A stretch of DNA of 64,000 nt. It comes from Ewingella allii. Lineage in GTDB: Bacteria; Pseudomonadota; Gammaproteobacteria; Enterobacterales; Enterobacteriaceae. The notes beneath the pieces were generated by a model that was given only the letters and a program-made list of their open reading frames with translations, did no database searches and had not been told where the DNA came from. The DNA is taken from NCBI RefSeq assembly GCF_044430645.1, contig NZ_JAWUDN010000008.1, positions 1 through 64,000 on the forward strand, in the 5' to 3' direction. Numbering within the stretch: the first letter of the stretch is position 1; every line of letters begins with the position of its first letter. Of the stretch, positions 53,311 to 62,827 are shown one piece after another. The position numbers were made by a program, and so were the translations under genes.

Positions 53311-54282
53311 ATGGACACGAAATCGCAGGCGCCTATAGGGATTCTGTTAGCGGTGATCACGGCAATGTGCTGGGGTTCGCTGCCTATAGCGATGAAGCAA
53401 GTGTTAGTCGTCATGGACCCTTTCACTGTCGTCTGGTTTAGGTTCTCTCTGGCCGCAGTGGTGCTGGGATGTATTTTGGCATCACGGCATAGATTGCCGC
53501 CGATGCAAATGTTCAAAAGTCCTCGCTGGTTGATTTTACTGTTAGTCGCGACCTGTGGGTTATTGGGCAATTTCGTCTTGTTTGGGTCATCTCTGCAATA
53601 CCTCAGCCCTACGGCGTCGCAGGTTATCGGGCAGTTATCACCCGTCGGCATGATGTTCGCCAGCGTCATTATCTTGAAAGAGAAGATGCGCGTAACCCAA
53701 GTGATTGGGGCGGGCATGCTGATACTCGGCTTGGTGCTGTTCTTTAATACCAGCCTGATTGAAATTTTCACACGTCTCACGGATTACACCCTGGGTGTAT
53801 TGCTGGGGATAAGTGCGGCAACGGTTTGGGTTATTTACGGCGTTACGCAGAAGGTCTTATTGCGGCGGCTAGCCTCACCTCAGATCTTGTTTTTGCTGTA
53901 CACTTTATGTTCTATCGCATTGCTCCCGCTGGCCAGTCCGGCGATGCTCTCGCAGCTCAATAGTTGGCAATTTGCCTGTTTATTGTTTTGTGGCGCGAAT
54001 ACGTTAGTAGGATATGGCGCATTAGCGGAAGCGATGGCGAGATGGCAGGCGGCACAAGTAAGTGCATTTGTTACCCTGACGCCATTGTTTACCCTGCTAT
54101 TTTCAGATTTATTAGCACTTGCCTGGCCTAATATGTTTGCTGCACCAGTGCTTAACCTAATTGGTTATTTGGGAGCATTCGTGGTGGTGGCGGGAGCGAT
54201 GTTTTCCGCAATTGGCCATCGTTGGTGGCCTGGTCGGACAGAACAAACCCTGGTGGCGACTCTTAAGCAGCCGGGTGAATGA
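53311..54282 (+). CDS. yhbE: EamA-family inner-membrane transporter YhbE
   Basis: A drug/metabolite-transporter superfamily protein with two EamA repeats and about ten membrane helices across 323 residues; the substrate is unknown. SSLQYLSPTASQVIGQLSPVGMM and YGALAEAMARWQAAQVSA are nearly the same as in E. coli YhbE. The frame opens at 53266 inside the terminator, so the ATG at 53311 with cagggac upstream is preferred. obgE follows after 18 bp. Confidence 0.94.
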   Translation: MDTKSQAPIGILLAVITAMCWGSLPIAMKQVLVVMDPFTVVWFRFSLAAVVLGCILASRHRLPPMQMFKSPRWLILLLVATCGLLGNFVLFGSSLQYLSPTASQVIGQLSPVGMMFASVIILKEKMRVTQVIGAGMLILGLVLFFNTSLIEIFTRLTDYTLGVLLGISAATVWVIYGVTQKVLLRRLASPQILFLLYTLCSIALLPLASPAMLSQLNSWQFACLLFCGANTLVGYGALAEAMARWQAAQVSAFVTLTPLFTLLFSDLLALAWPNMFAAPVLNLIGYLGAFVVVAGAMFSAIGHRWWPGRTEQTLVATLKQPGE

Positions 54283-54300
54283 TTTACGGAGACGGTACAC

Positions 54301-55470
54301 ATGAAGTTTGTAGATGAAGCCACAATTTTGGTCGTGGCAGGTGATGGCGGTAACGGCTGTGTCAGCTTCCGTCGTGAAAAATATATCCCTCGTGGCGGCC
54401 CTGATGGCGGCGACGGCGGCGACGGCGGCGACGTCTATGTGCTGGCAGATGAAAACCTCAACACGCTGATCGATTTCCGTTTTGTGAAATCTTATCGTGC
54501 AGAGCGCGGCACCAATGGCCAGAGCAGCGATTGTACGGGTAAACGTGGCAAAGACATCGTCATCAAAGTCCCGGTCGGTACGCGTATTCTGGATCAGGGC
54601 ACTGGCGAAGTATTGGGTGACATGACCCGCCACGGCCAGCAGCAGATGGTTGCCAAAGGCGGTTTTCACGGCCTAGGTAACACCCGCTTCAAATCATCCG
54701 TAAACCGTTCCCCTCGCCAAAAAACGATGGGCACCAAGGGTGAGATGCGCGACATCTCTCTGGAACTGATGTTGTTGGCTGACGTGGGCATGCTAGGTCT
54801 GCCGAACGCCGGTAAATCAACCTTCATTCGCTCTGTCTCAGCCGCTAAACCAAAAGTTGCCGATTATCCATTTACTACGCTGGTGCCAAGCTTGGGCGTT
54901 GTGCGTATGGATAACGAGCAGAGCTTCGTGATTGCCGATATCCCAGGCCTGATTGAAGGGGCTTCGGAAGGCGCAGGTTTAGGTATTCGCTTCCTGAAGC
55001 ACCTTGAGCGCTGCCGCGTGCTGCTGCATCTTATTGATATCGCACCAATCGATGAATCTGATCCGGTTGAAAACGCTAAAGTTATCATCAACGAACTGCA
55101 GCAGTATGATGCCAAATTGGCAGAAAAACCGCGCTGGTTGGTGTTCAACAAAGTTGATCTGATTGAGAAAGAAGAAGCTGAAGCTCGTGCTAAAACCATC
55201 GCCGATGCTTTGGGTTGGGAAGGAGATTACTATCTGATCTCTGCCGCCAATCGCGAAGGCGTTAACGCGCTGTGCTGGGATGTGATGAAGTTCATCAATG
55301 AAAATCCTAAGCACATGGCTGTTGAAGCTGCCGTGCCAGAGAAAGTTGAATTCATGTGGGATGATTACCACCGTGAGCAACTGGCTGAAGTCGAAGCCGA
55401 AGATGACGACTGGGATGATGACTGGGACGAAGATGATGACGAAGGCGTAGAGATTATCTACGAACGTTAA
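54301..55470 (+). CDS. obgE: Ribosome-assembly GTPase ObgE/CgtA
   Basis: ObgE is an essential GTPase binding the 50S subunit, linked to ribosome maturation, ppGpp and persistence. The 389-residue product has the Gly-rich Obg fold (about 1-158, with GGPDGGDGGDGGD), G1 GLPNAGKS (166-173), DIPGLIEG (G3) and NKVD (G4). An acidic Asp/Glu tail follows. A terminator comes 31 bp after the stop. Confidence 0.97.
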   Translation: MKFVDEATILVVAGDGGNGCVSFRREKYIPRGGPDGGDGGDGGDVYVLADENLNTLIDFRFVKSYRAERGTNGQSSDCTGKRGKDIVIKVPVGTRILDQGTGEVLGDMTRHGQQQMVAKGGFHGLGNTRFKSSVNRSPRQKTMGTKGEMRDISLELMLLADVGMLGLPNAGKSTFIRSVSAAKPKVADYPFTTLVPSLGVVRMDNEQSFVIADIPGLIEGASEGAGLGIRFLKHLERCRVLLHLIDIAPIDESDPVENAKVIINELQQYDAKLAEKPRWLVFNKVDLIEKEEAEARAKTIADALGWEGDYYLISAANREGVNALCWDVMKFINENPKHMAVEAAVPEKVEFMWDDYHREQLAEVEAEDDDWDDDWDEDDDEGVEIIYER

Positions 55471-55501
55471 TTCTGCGTTTAATTGATTATTTACACGTCG
55501 A

Positions 55502-55530
55502 TAAAGGCCGCTCTACAGCGGCCTTTTTTC
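55502..55530 (+). terminator. Terminator after obgE
   Basis: The stem aaaggccgct / agcggccttt with a short loop is followed by a T-run. Confidence 0.9.
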
Positions 55531-55558
55531 ATGCATACATTGGAGGTTCAGGCTGGGC

Positions 55559-56626
55559 TTAGTATTTGTCGATAAAGGTTTCTGGTAGCCAGCACTGGGC
55601 GCAGAGGCCTTGGGTATCTTTGCGATTGCTCAATTGCAGATTGCCGCCGTGCAGTGTGGCAATGCGCACAATGATATTCAGCCCCAGCCCGCTGCCACCG
55701 TATCGCTGGTCAACGCGTTTGAAAGCCTGAGTCAGCTCACTGGCTTTCTGTTCATCAATTCCCGGGCCGTTATCCTCGACTTTCACCACTGCGCCCTGAT
55801 TCTCACTTAGCAGGGTCAAGGTTATCTCACCACCCTCCGGGCCATACCTAAAGGCATTTTCCACCAGATTGCGCACCATCAGGCGTAGCAGGATGGCGTC
55901 GCCCTGAATCACCCGCTTCTCAGGCAGGGAGTAGCGCAGAGACTGTTGGCGCAGGGTAAGCATCTCCTCCAGCTCCTCCTGCAGAGGCAGCACCACGTGC
56001 TCGACCAAGTCCACCTGATCATAATGCCCCTTCGCGAAGTTTTGCCCCGCACGCGATAGCATCAGTAGCTGCTCGATAGTCAGCATCAGCTGATCGATGC
56101 GGCTAATCAAGGTCTTGCTGCCTTCCACACCTTTCTGCTCCATCAGCTCGAGGTGCAAACGCACTCCGGCCAGCGGCGTGCGCAGCTCATGGGCGGCATC
56201 GGCGGTAAACAGCCGCTCTTGCTGAATGGTGTTGGAAAGCCGGGCGAAAAGCTGATTCAGCGCCTTAGTGACCGAGACGATTTCGCTGATTTCGCTGTTA
56301 AGCGGCAGGGGGGATAAGTTGTCCGCCGAGCGAGTTTCCAGCCGATTCTGCAATTGGTTAAGTGGCCGAATGATCCAGCTGATAGCCCAGAAGGAGAGCA
56401 GCAGCGTGACGGCCATCATCAGTAGGGAAGGGGCAATCAGCGAGGCAATCGCCTCGGCTATCTCTTTCTCAACATGGCTATTGCGCACCTTGGCTGAGAG
56501 CGTGTCGTTGACCAACAGGTTGATCTGTTCCTGACTCTCATGCCAAAGCCAAAACACGCTGGTGAGCTGAGTGACGAACAAGATCAGCGCCAGCATGACG
56601 AGCAGCCGACGCCGCATGCTGTTCAT
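55559..56626 (-). CDS. pmrB: Sensor histidine kinase PmrB/BasS
   Basis: PmrB senses ferric iron, aluminium and mild acid and phosphorylates PmrA to turn on lipid A modification and polymyxin resistance. The 355-residue product has membrane helices at about 7-27 and 63-86 and a short periplasmic loop with the EIAE (ExxE) metal motif. A HAMP domain, the dimerisation helix ADAAHELRTPLAG with its His, and an ATPase domain (NLVENAFRYGP, DNGPGI, GGSGLGLNI) follow. It overlaps pmrA by 4 bp. Confidence 0.93.
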   Translation of the reverse strand: MNSMRRRLLVMLALILFVTQLTSVFWLWHESQEQINLLVNDTLSAKVRNSHVEKEIAEAIASLIAPSLLMMAVTLLLSFWAISWIIRPLNQLQNRLETRSADNLSPLPLNSEISEIVSVTKALNQLFARLSNTIQQERLFTADAAHELRTPLAGVRLHLELMEQKGVEGSKTLISRIDQLMLTIEQLLMLSRAGQNFAKGHYDQVDLVEHVVLPLQEELEEMLTLRQQSLRYSLPEKRVIQGDAILLRLMVRNLVENAFRYGPEGGEITLTLLSENQGAVVKVEDNGPGIDEQKASELTQAFKRVDQRYGGSGLGLNIIVRIATLHGGNLQLSNRKDTQGLCAQCWLPETFIDKY

Positions 56627-57285
56627 TCAGAGACCTCTAAACGATAGCCGTTACCGCGAATGGTGCGGATAACCTCTTTGCCTAATTTGCGGCGCAGGTT
56701 GTGCATATGCACTTCCAGCGTGTTTGAGCCGAGATCGTCATTCCAGGTGTAGAGATCTTGCTGTAGAAGTTCGCGATTCACGGTTTGGCCTGCCCGCATC
56801 ATCAGCCGGGAAAGGATAGCGAACTCTTTCGGCGTCACTTCGACGGGAGCGCCATCTTTATAAACTTGCTGGGTGGAGAGGTTAATTTTGAGGTAGCCGA
56901 CGATAACCTGATTATCGCTCTGCCCCTGATAGCGGCGGATTAAGGCTCTGACCCGCGCCAATAGCTCGACCAGCGCGAAAGGTTTAATCAGATAATCATC
57001 TGCACCGGCATCAAGGCCGTCTACGCGATCCTCAAGGGCATCGCGCGCTGTGAGGATCAGCACGGGGATGGAGATATGCTCCCGGCGCCACTGGCGCAGG
57101 AGAGAGGCGCCATCGCGATCGGGTAGGCCCAGGTCTAACACCACCAAGCTGTACTGGCTTGCCAGAATTAGGCCATGGGCCTCTGCCGCTGTCGATGCGC
57201 AATCACAAGCGTAATTCTCTCCGCTGAGGGCCAGTGCCAGACCCTGACGTAAGAGTTCATCATCTTCAACGATCAGTAATTTCAT
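56623..57285 (-). CDS. pmrA: Response regulator PmrA/BasR
   Basis: PmrA is the OmpR-family partner of PmrB controlling lipid A and LPS modification genes. The 220-residue product has the receiver domain with acidic pocket EDDE and the phosphoacceptor Asp51 (VVLDLGLPD), Lys in LIKPF, and a C-terminal winged helix (SNTLEVHMHNLRRKLG). It lies 10 bp downstream of dacB, so dacB-pmrA-pmrB may be one transcript. Confidence 0.94.
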   Translation of the reverse strand: MKLLIVEDDELLRQGLALALSGENYACDCASTAAEAHGLILASQYSLVVLDLGLPDRDGASLLRQWRREHISIPVLILTARDALEDRVDGLDAGADDYLIKPFALVELLARVRALIRRYQGQSDNQVIVGYLKINLSTQQVYKDGAPVEVTPKEFAILSRLMMRAGQTVNRELLQQDLYTWNDDLGSNTLEVHMHNLRRKLGKEVIRTIRGNGYRLEVSE

Positions 57286-57295
57286 CGTTTAGAAC

Positions 57296-58729
57296 TCAGT
57301 TATTTTGATATACATCCCGATAGAGACGGCTTTCAAAACGAACCAACGGTGCTCTACGCGTGCGCTGATCTTCCGGCGGAACAGCATAGCCAGATAAGAA
57401 CTGCACAAAGGCCATACGTTGGCCGCTGGCCGTCGTGATGAAGCCCGCGAGGTTATAAACGCCAGCCAGTGAGCCGGTCTTCGCAGAAACTTTTCCATCC
57501 ACGCCCGCTTCGTGCAAACCACCACGATATTGCAATGTACCGTCATGGCCCGCCAGAGGGAGCATTGATATGAAGTTTAGCTCCTGATCGTGTTGAGCAA
57601 TGTATTGCAGCACTTGCATCATGGTCGCAGGTGACAACAGGTCGTGGCGCGACAGGCCAGAGCCATCTACCTGAATAGAGTTACCTAAATCGATACCGGC
57701 TTTCTGGCGAAGGATCTGACGCACGGCGTCGGAGCCCGCACGCCACGTGCCCGGCACGCCAAAACGCTGGTGTCCTATGGTGCGGAACACGGTATCAGCA
57801 ATCATGTTGTCTGACTTCTTCAACATGATGTGCAGCAAATCGTGCAGCGGCGCGGACTGCGTTTGGGCCAGAACCGTACCCACTGGCGTCGGCTGTGTCT
57901 GGCGCTTCAGCGTGCCGTCGATTTGAATCTCAGCCTGTTGCAGCTCATCTTTAATGATGGCACCGGCATAGCTCGCTCCGTCTTGAATGGCGAAGGCCAA
58001 AGGCAGAGGTTCGCTGCGCTGGGTCAGGCAGCCCGTCAGCGTGTAACGGTTGAGTTCGCCAGGCACCACGTCCAGCTCGCAATATTGCGCATCAGGTGAG
58101 CCTTTCGCCAGTGTCCGCACTTCGCTAAACATGTGGACTGGATAGTATGATGCGACGCGAATGAAGGCGTTATCATTAGGTTTTGGCGCACTGTAGAGCG
58201 AAACCGAGAAGCAGTTTCGATCGACAATTGCCGCCGCCGGCGGTGCGCTGAAGCACTGGGTAATATCGTTCCACGGCCAGCCTGGCGCTTTGTCATGGCT
58301 GGCGAAAACCGAGCTGTCGATGATCACATCGCCAGTAATTTGTTTGATGCCCTGCTTGCGTAATGCAGCCACCATATTGCGAATATTCTGACGCTTAAAG
58401 GTGGGATCTCCACCGAAACGCGCGACCAGATCGCCTTTCAGCACACCATCGCTGACGGTGCCTTTGGTTTCGAATGTGGTCGTAAACCGGAAATCCGGGC
58501 CTAGCTGGAGCAAGGCTGCCAGCGCGGTCAAAATTTTCATCGTACTGGCGGGCAAAGCCATCTGCTGCCCGTGATAGTCTATCGAAGGGGTTGTGGCTCC
58601 AATCTTCTGTACCAGTAACGCCAGGTTTGTACCGTCGGGCAGATACTCGGTGTAATTTTCGACCTGAGCTGCGTTTGCGTTCAAAACAAACGCGCAAGCT
58701 AATCCACTGACAATTTGTAAAAAACGCAT
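57296..58729 (-). CDS. dacB: D-alanyl-D-alanine carboxypeptidase/endopeptidase DacB (PBP4)
   Basis: PBP4 is a periplasmic class C penicillin-binding protein that trims and cuts peptidoglycan cross-links. The 477-residue product has a signal peptide (about 1-20, NANA) and the three active-site motifs ASTMK (Ser62, Lys65), SDN (in KKSDNMIAD) and KTG (in SAKTGSL). The class-specific insertion lies between the first two motifs. It is divergent from greA, as in E. coli. Confidence 0.97.
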   Translation of the reverse strand: MRFLQIVSGLACAFVLNANAAQVENYTEYLPDGTNLALLVQKIGATTPSIDYHGQQMALPASTMKILTALAALLQLGPDFRFTTTFETKGTVSDGVLKGDLVARFGGDPTFKRQNIRNMVAALRKQGIKQITGDVIIDSSVFASHDKAPGWPWNDITQCFSAPPAAAIVDRNCFSVSLYSAPKPNDNAFIRVASYYPVHMFSEVRTLAKGSPDAQYCELDVVPGELNRYTLTGCLTQRSEPLPLAFAIQDGASYAGAIIKDELQQAEIQIDGTLKRQTQPTPVGTVLAQTQSAPLHDLLHIMLKKSDNMIADTVFRTIGHQRFGVPGTWRAGSDAVRQILRQKAGIDLGNSIQVDGSGLSRHDLLSPATMMQVLQYIAQHDQELNFISMLPLAGHDGTLQYRGGLHEAGVDGKVSAKTGSLAGVYNLAGFITTASGQRMAFVQFLSGYAVPPEDQRTRRAPLVRFESRLYRDVYQNN

Positions 58730-58865
58730 TATTTTGAGTAAGGGCCTTGGGTAACTGCGGAATGACGTGCCGCCATACTACGATGCTACGAAGTGGGGTG
58801 CAACGAGGGCGAAAGTAAACGATGACCCTCAGGGAACTCTACGTTAAAATACGTATCAAAATGCA

Positions 58866-58911
58866 AAACCAATCCTGACTTGGGTCTTTGACTCCGGGTT
58901 AGGTTTTTTTT
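58866..58911 (+). promoter_or_regulatory. greA leader attenuator (GraL-like)
   Basis: About 100 bp before greA, aaccaatcc pairs with gggttaggtt (one bulged A, one G-U pair) and is followed by eight T. This is an intrinsic terminator inside the greA leader. E. coli has the same arrangement, producing the GraL leader RNAs and limiting GreA synthesis. Confidence 0.65.
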
Positions 58912-59011
58912 GTTTTTAGCCAGAGAGAGTCGGTCAAGAGCACTGACTTATTTCTACCTGATTCGATCAGGACGGTGTTTACCGAAAGGACAAGTTAGAG
59001 GTAGTTAATAT

Positions 59012-59488
59012 ATGAAACCGATTCCGATGACATTACGTGGCGCAGAAAGATTACGTGAAGAACTTGATCATCTTAAGAGCGTTCGTCGCCCGAAGATCAT
59101 TGCAGATATCGCCACTGCACGTGAACATGGCGACTTGAAAGAGAATGCTGAATATCACGCCGCTCGTGAACAACAGGGCTTCTGTGAAGGACGTATTCAG
59201 GAGATCGAAGCCAAGCTTTCTAATGCTCAGGTGATCGACGTAACCAAAATGCCGGCAACGGGTCGCGTGATTTTTGGTGCCACGGTATCCGTGATGAACC
59301 TTGATACTGAGGAAGAGCAAAAATACCGCATCGTGGGTGATGATGAAGCAGATTTTAAGCAAAATCTGATTTCTGTTAACTCGCCTATTGCCCGTGGTTT
59401 AATTGGCAAAGAACAAGATGACGTCGTGGTGATTCGCACGCCAGGCGGCGATGTTGAGTATGAAGTGTTGAAGGTCGAATATCTTTAA
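59012..59488 (+). CDS. greA: Transcription elongation factor GreA
   Basis: GreA enters the RNA polymerase secondary channel and stimulates cleavage of backtracked RNA. The 158-residue product has the N-terminal coiled coil with the acidic tip (ARE...GDLKENAEYHAAREQQ) and a C-terminal FKBP-like domain (SPIARGLIGKEQDDVV). Expression is probably limited by the upstream attenuator at 58866-58911. Confidence 0.98.
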   Translation: MKPIPMTLRGAERLREELDHLKSVRRPKIIADIATAREHGDLKENAEYHAAREQQGFCEGRIQEIEAKLSNAQVIDVTKMPATGRVIFGATVSVMNLDTEEEQKYRIVGDDEADFKQNLISVNSPIARGLIGKEQDDVVVIRTPGGDVEYEVLKVEYL

Positions 59489-59596
59489 TCCGCCTCAGCC
59501 AACCTGAATAAAAGGTGCCATTCTTCGAGCTCGGCCCCCATTCAAAACTCTCACTTCCCGCGTGAATTACCTCACAGGGAAGTGAAAACTAACGTA

Positions 59597-59618
59597 AAAA
59601 GGCCGCGAGCGGCCTTTT
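59597..59618. terminator. Terminator between greA and yhbY
   Basis: A perfect stem aaaaggccgc / gcggcctttt with loop ga lies between convergent genes. A second inverted repeat (tcacttccc / gggaagtga) lies just before it at 59551-59585. Confidence 0.85.
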
Positions 59619-59682
59619 ATTGAAAGTAATAACGTGTCACCGTTCCACTTATCTACAGCGTTTTTCGTTAAACCTTAAACAA

Positions 59683-59979
59683 TTAACGCGGTAAGATAAT
59701 TTTGCGGTCTTCAGTCGAAGGGCGATAAAGTACCAGAATATTGCCGATGACTTGCACATTGCTCGCCTTGGTTTCACGCACAATAGCGTCAACAATCAAG
59801 GTCTTCGTTTCACGCTCTTCAGCGGCTACTTTCACTTTGATAAGTTCGTGGTGTTGCAGAGCCAGTTCGATTTCTGCGAGCACACCTTCGGTAAGGCCGT
59901 TATTACCTAGCATGACAACCGGTTTGAGTGGATGTGCCAGACCTTTCAGGTACTGTTTTTGCTTATTGTTAAGATTCAT
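59683..59979 (-). CDS. yhbY: Ribosome assembly RNA-binding protein YhbY
   Basis: A 98-residue CRM-domain protein that associates with pre-50S particles. It has the family's KPVVMLGNNGLTEGVLAEIELALQHHELIKVKV with the GxxG loop. It starts at 59979 and is divergent from rlmE across a 183-bp gap. Confidence 0.96.
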   Translation of the reverse strand: MNLNNKQKQYLKGLAHPLKPVVMLGNNGLTEGVLAEIELALQHHELIKVKVAAEERETKTLIVDAIVRETKASNVQVIGNILVLYRPSTEDRKIILPR

Positions 59980-60162
59980 CGTCTTTTTTGCTTAAGTTGG
60001 GATTGAAAACGGGTCATTCTACCGCCATCTCATGGTTATCACCAAATCGGACTGCTTTGGCGCGAAGATTTGAGTGGCTTTAGCTATCGACGTAATGACG
60101 CTAAGAGCTTGTTCCAAATGCTCTATATGAGTGTTAATGGAAAATTAAATGGTTAATAAATA

Positions 60163-60792
60163 ATGTCTAATAAAAAGCGTTCTGCAAGTTCCAGTCGCTG
60201 GTTGCAGGAACACTTTAGCGATAAATATGTGTTACAAGCACAGAAAAAGGGCCTACGTTCCCGCGCCTGGTTTAAACTGGATGAGATACAGCAAAGCGAC
60301 AAACTGTTCAAACCAGGAATGACCGTGGTTGACTTGGGCGCTGCGCCGGGTGGTTGGTCACAATTTGCTGCCACCCAAATCGGGCATAAAGGCCGCATTA
60401 TCGCATGCGATCTTTTACCTATGGATCCCATCGTTGGAGTCGACTTTCTTCAGGGCGACTTTCGTGATGAATTAGTTCTCAAAGCTCTGTTGGAAAGAGT
60501 GGGAGATAACAAAGTTCAGGTGGTCATGTCCGATATGGCCCCGAATATGAGCGGTACTCCGGCAGTCGATATTCCAAAATCGATGTATCTGGTTGAGTTA
60601 GCGCTGGATATGTGTCGTGATGTATTGGCACCAGGTGGAGGTTTCCTGGTGAAGGTGTTCCAGGGAGATGGCTTTGATGAATACCTACGGGAAATTCGCT
60701 CCCTTTTTACGAAGGTGAAGATTCGTAAGCCAGACGCTTCTCGTGCACGTTCGCGTGAAGTGTACATCGTAGCGACAGGGCGGAAACTGTAA
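60163..60792 (+). CDS. rlmE: 23S rRNA (Um2552) 2'-O-methyltransferase RlmE
   Basis: RlmE (FtsJ/RrmJ) methylates U2552 of 23S rRNA at a late stage of 50S assembly and is heat-induced in E. coli. The 209-residue product has the SAM motif VVDLGAAPGGWSQ and the K-D-K-E type residues around SDMAPNMSG and GFLVKVFQG. The ATG at 60163 follows an AT-rich leader without a strong ribosome binding site. ftsH begins 47 bp after it. Confidence 0.97.
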   Translation: MSNKKRSASSSRWLQEHFSDKYVLQAQKKGLRSRAWFKLDEIQQSDKLFKPGMTVVDLGAAPGGWSQFAATQIGHKGRIIACDLLPMDPIVGVDFLQGDFRDELVLKALLERVGDNKVQVVMSDMAPNMSGTPAVDIPKSMYLVELALDMCRDVLAPGGGFLVKVFQGDGFDEYLREIRSLFTKVKIRKPDASRARSREVYIVATGRKL

Positions 60793-60839
60793 TACCCTAA
60801 CGCTGTTTGTTAACACAGTTGTAATATGAGGTTAATCCC

Positions 60840-62792
60840 TTGAGTGACATGGCGAAGAACCTGATTCTCTGGTTAGTCATCGCGGTTGTATTGATGTCTG
60901 TATTTCAGAGCTTTGGGCCCAGCGAGTCTAATGGCCGTAGGGTAGATTATTCTACCTTCATGTCCGAATTGACCCAAGACCAGATTCGTGAAGCACGTAT
61001 CAATGGACGTGAGATTGACGTTGTTAAAAAAGATAGCAACAAATACACGACCTACATCCCAGTTGATGACCCTAAATTGCTGGATACGCTGCTGAGCAAA
61101 AACGTGAAAGTTGTTGGCGAACCGCCAGAACAACCTAGCCTGCTGGCCTCTATTTTTATTTCATGGTTCCCGATGCTGTTGTTGATTGGCGTCTGGATAT
61201 TCTTTATGCGGCAGATGCAGGGCGGCGGCGGCAAAGGGGCAATGTCCTTTGGCAAGAGCAAGGCGCGCATGCTGACGGAAGACCAAATTAAAACCACTTT
61301 TGCTGACGTCGCTGGTTGTGACGAAGCCAAGGAAGAGGTTAGCGAACTGGTAGATTACCTTCGCGAACCAAGCCGTTTCCAAAAACTGGGCGGTAAGATT
61401 CCAAAAGGCGTGTTGATGGTAGGCCCTCCAGGTACCGGCAAAACCTTGCTGGCGAAAGCTATCGCGGGTGAAGCAAAAGTACCTTTCTTCACGATTTCCG
61501 GTTCCGACTTCGTTGAAATGTTCGTGGGTGTGGGTGCATCTCGTGTGCGCGACATGTTCGAACAAGCGAAAAAAGCAGCGCCATGCATCATCTTCATCGA
61601 TGAGATTGACGCCGTAGGTCGCCAACGTGGTGCTGGTTTGGGCGGTGGTCACGACGAACGTGAACAAACGCTGAACCAGATGCTGGTTGAAATGGACGGC
61701 TTTGAAGGCAACGAAGGCATTATCGTTATTGCTGCAACTAACCGTCCAGACGTACTTGACCCAGCGTTGCTGCGTCCAGGTCGTTTTGACCGTCAAGTGG
61801 TTGTTGGCCTGCCAGATGTTCGCGGTCGTGAGCAGATCCTGAAAGTCCACATGCGTCGTGTGCCACTGGCACCAGATGTTGACGCATCTGTGATTGCACG
61901 TGGTACGCCGGGCTTCTCTGGTGCTGACTTAGCTAACTTGGTTAACGAAGCGGCTCTGTTCTCTGCTCGTGGCAACAAACGCGTTGTTTCGATGGTTGAG
62001 TTCGAGAAAGCCAAAGACAAAATCATGATGGGTGCGGAACGTCGCTCCATGGTGATGACCGAAGCGCAGAAAGAATCTACGGCATATCACGAAGCGGGCC
62101 ACGCCATCATTGGTCGCCTGGTTCCTGAGCATGACCCAGTACACAAAGTCACTATCATCCCTCGTGGACGTGCTTTGGGTGTGACCTTCTTCCTGCCAGT
62201 AGGCGATGCGATTAGCGCCAGCCGTCAGAAGCTCGAAAGTCAGATCTCTACCCTGTACGGTGGTCGTCTTGCTGAAGAGATCATCTACGGTGTAGAAAAA
62301 GTCTCTACCGGTGCATCCAACGACATCAAAGTGGCGACTTCCATTGCGCGTAACATGGTTACCCAGTGGGGCTTCTCTGAGAAATTGGGTCCATTGCTCT
62401 ACGCTGAAGAAGAAGGCGAAGTGTTCTTGGGTCGCTCAGTCGCGAAAGCCAAACACATGTCTGACGAAACTGCTCGTATCATCGATCAGGAAGTTAAATC
62501 TCTGGTTGAGCACAACTACCAACGTGCCCGTAAGCTGTTGATGGAAAACATGGACATCCTGCATTCAATGAAAGATGCATTGATGAAATATGAAACCATT
62601 GAAGCGCCACAGATTGATGACCTGATGAACCGCAAAGATGTTCGCCCGCCAGCTGGCTGGGATGAGTCTAGCGCGAAAAATGGTAACGACAGTTCCAATG
62701 ACGGTGGCGCCCCTAAAGCACCAACGCCAGTAGACGAACCGCGTACGCCGAATCCAGGCAACACGATGTGTGAACAATTTAGCGGCAAATAA
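60840..62792 (+). CDS. ftsH: ATP-dependent zinc metalloprotease FtsH
   Basis: FtsH is the essential hexameric membrane AAA+ protease that degrades sigma-32, LpxC and unassembled membrane proteins, controlled by HflKC. The 650-residue product has two membrane helices (about 7-25 and 100-122), Walker A GPPGTGKT near 195-202, FIDEIDAVGRQRG, the SRH and the zinc site HEAGH near 420. The TTG at 60840 has gagg eight bases upstream. The ATG at 60849 gives the E. coli-like MAKNLIL start but is 17 bases from that site, so either may be used. The C-terminal tail ends CEQFSGK. Confidence 0.97.
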   Translation: MSDMAKNLILWLVIAVVLMSVFQSFGPSESNGRRVDYSTFMSELTQDQIREARINGREIDVVKKDSNKYTTYIPVDDPKLLDTLLSKNVKVVGEPPEQPSLLASIFISWFPMLLLIGVWIFFMRQMQGGGGKGAMSFGKSKARMLTEDQIKTTFADVAGCDEAKEEVSELVDYLREPSRFQKLGGKIPKGVLMVGPPGTGKTLLAKAIAGEAKVPFFTISGSDFVEMFVGVGASRVRDMFEQAKKAAPCIIFIDEIDAVGRQRGAGLGGGHDEREQTLNQMLVEMDGFEGNEGIIVIAATNRPDVLDPALLRPGRFDRQVVVGLPDVRGREQILKVHMRRVPLAPDVDASVIARGTPGFSGADLANLVNEAALFSARGNKRVVSMVEFEKAKDKIMMGAERRSMVMTEAQKESTAYHEAGHAIIGRLVPEHDPVHKVTIIPRGRALGVTFFLPVGDAISASRQKLESQISTLYGGRLAEEIIYGVEKVSTGASNDIKVATSIARNMVTQWGFSEKLGPLLYAEEEGEVFLGRSVAKAKHMSDETARIIDQEVKSLVEHNYQRARKLLMENMDILHSMKDALMKYETIEAPQIDDLMNRKDVRPPAGWDESSAKNGNDSSNDGGAPKAPTPVDEPRTPNPGNTMCEQFSGK

Positions 62793-62827
62793 GCCGGTAA
62801 TTGGACATCATTGTTGACGTTGTTAAT

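Noticed and set aside
60085..60162. Heat-shock sigma-32 promoter before rlmE-ftsH
   Set aside because: cttgttcc near 60110 resembles a -35, but no CCCCAT-type -10 is at the right distance.
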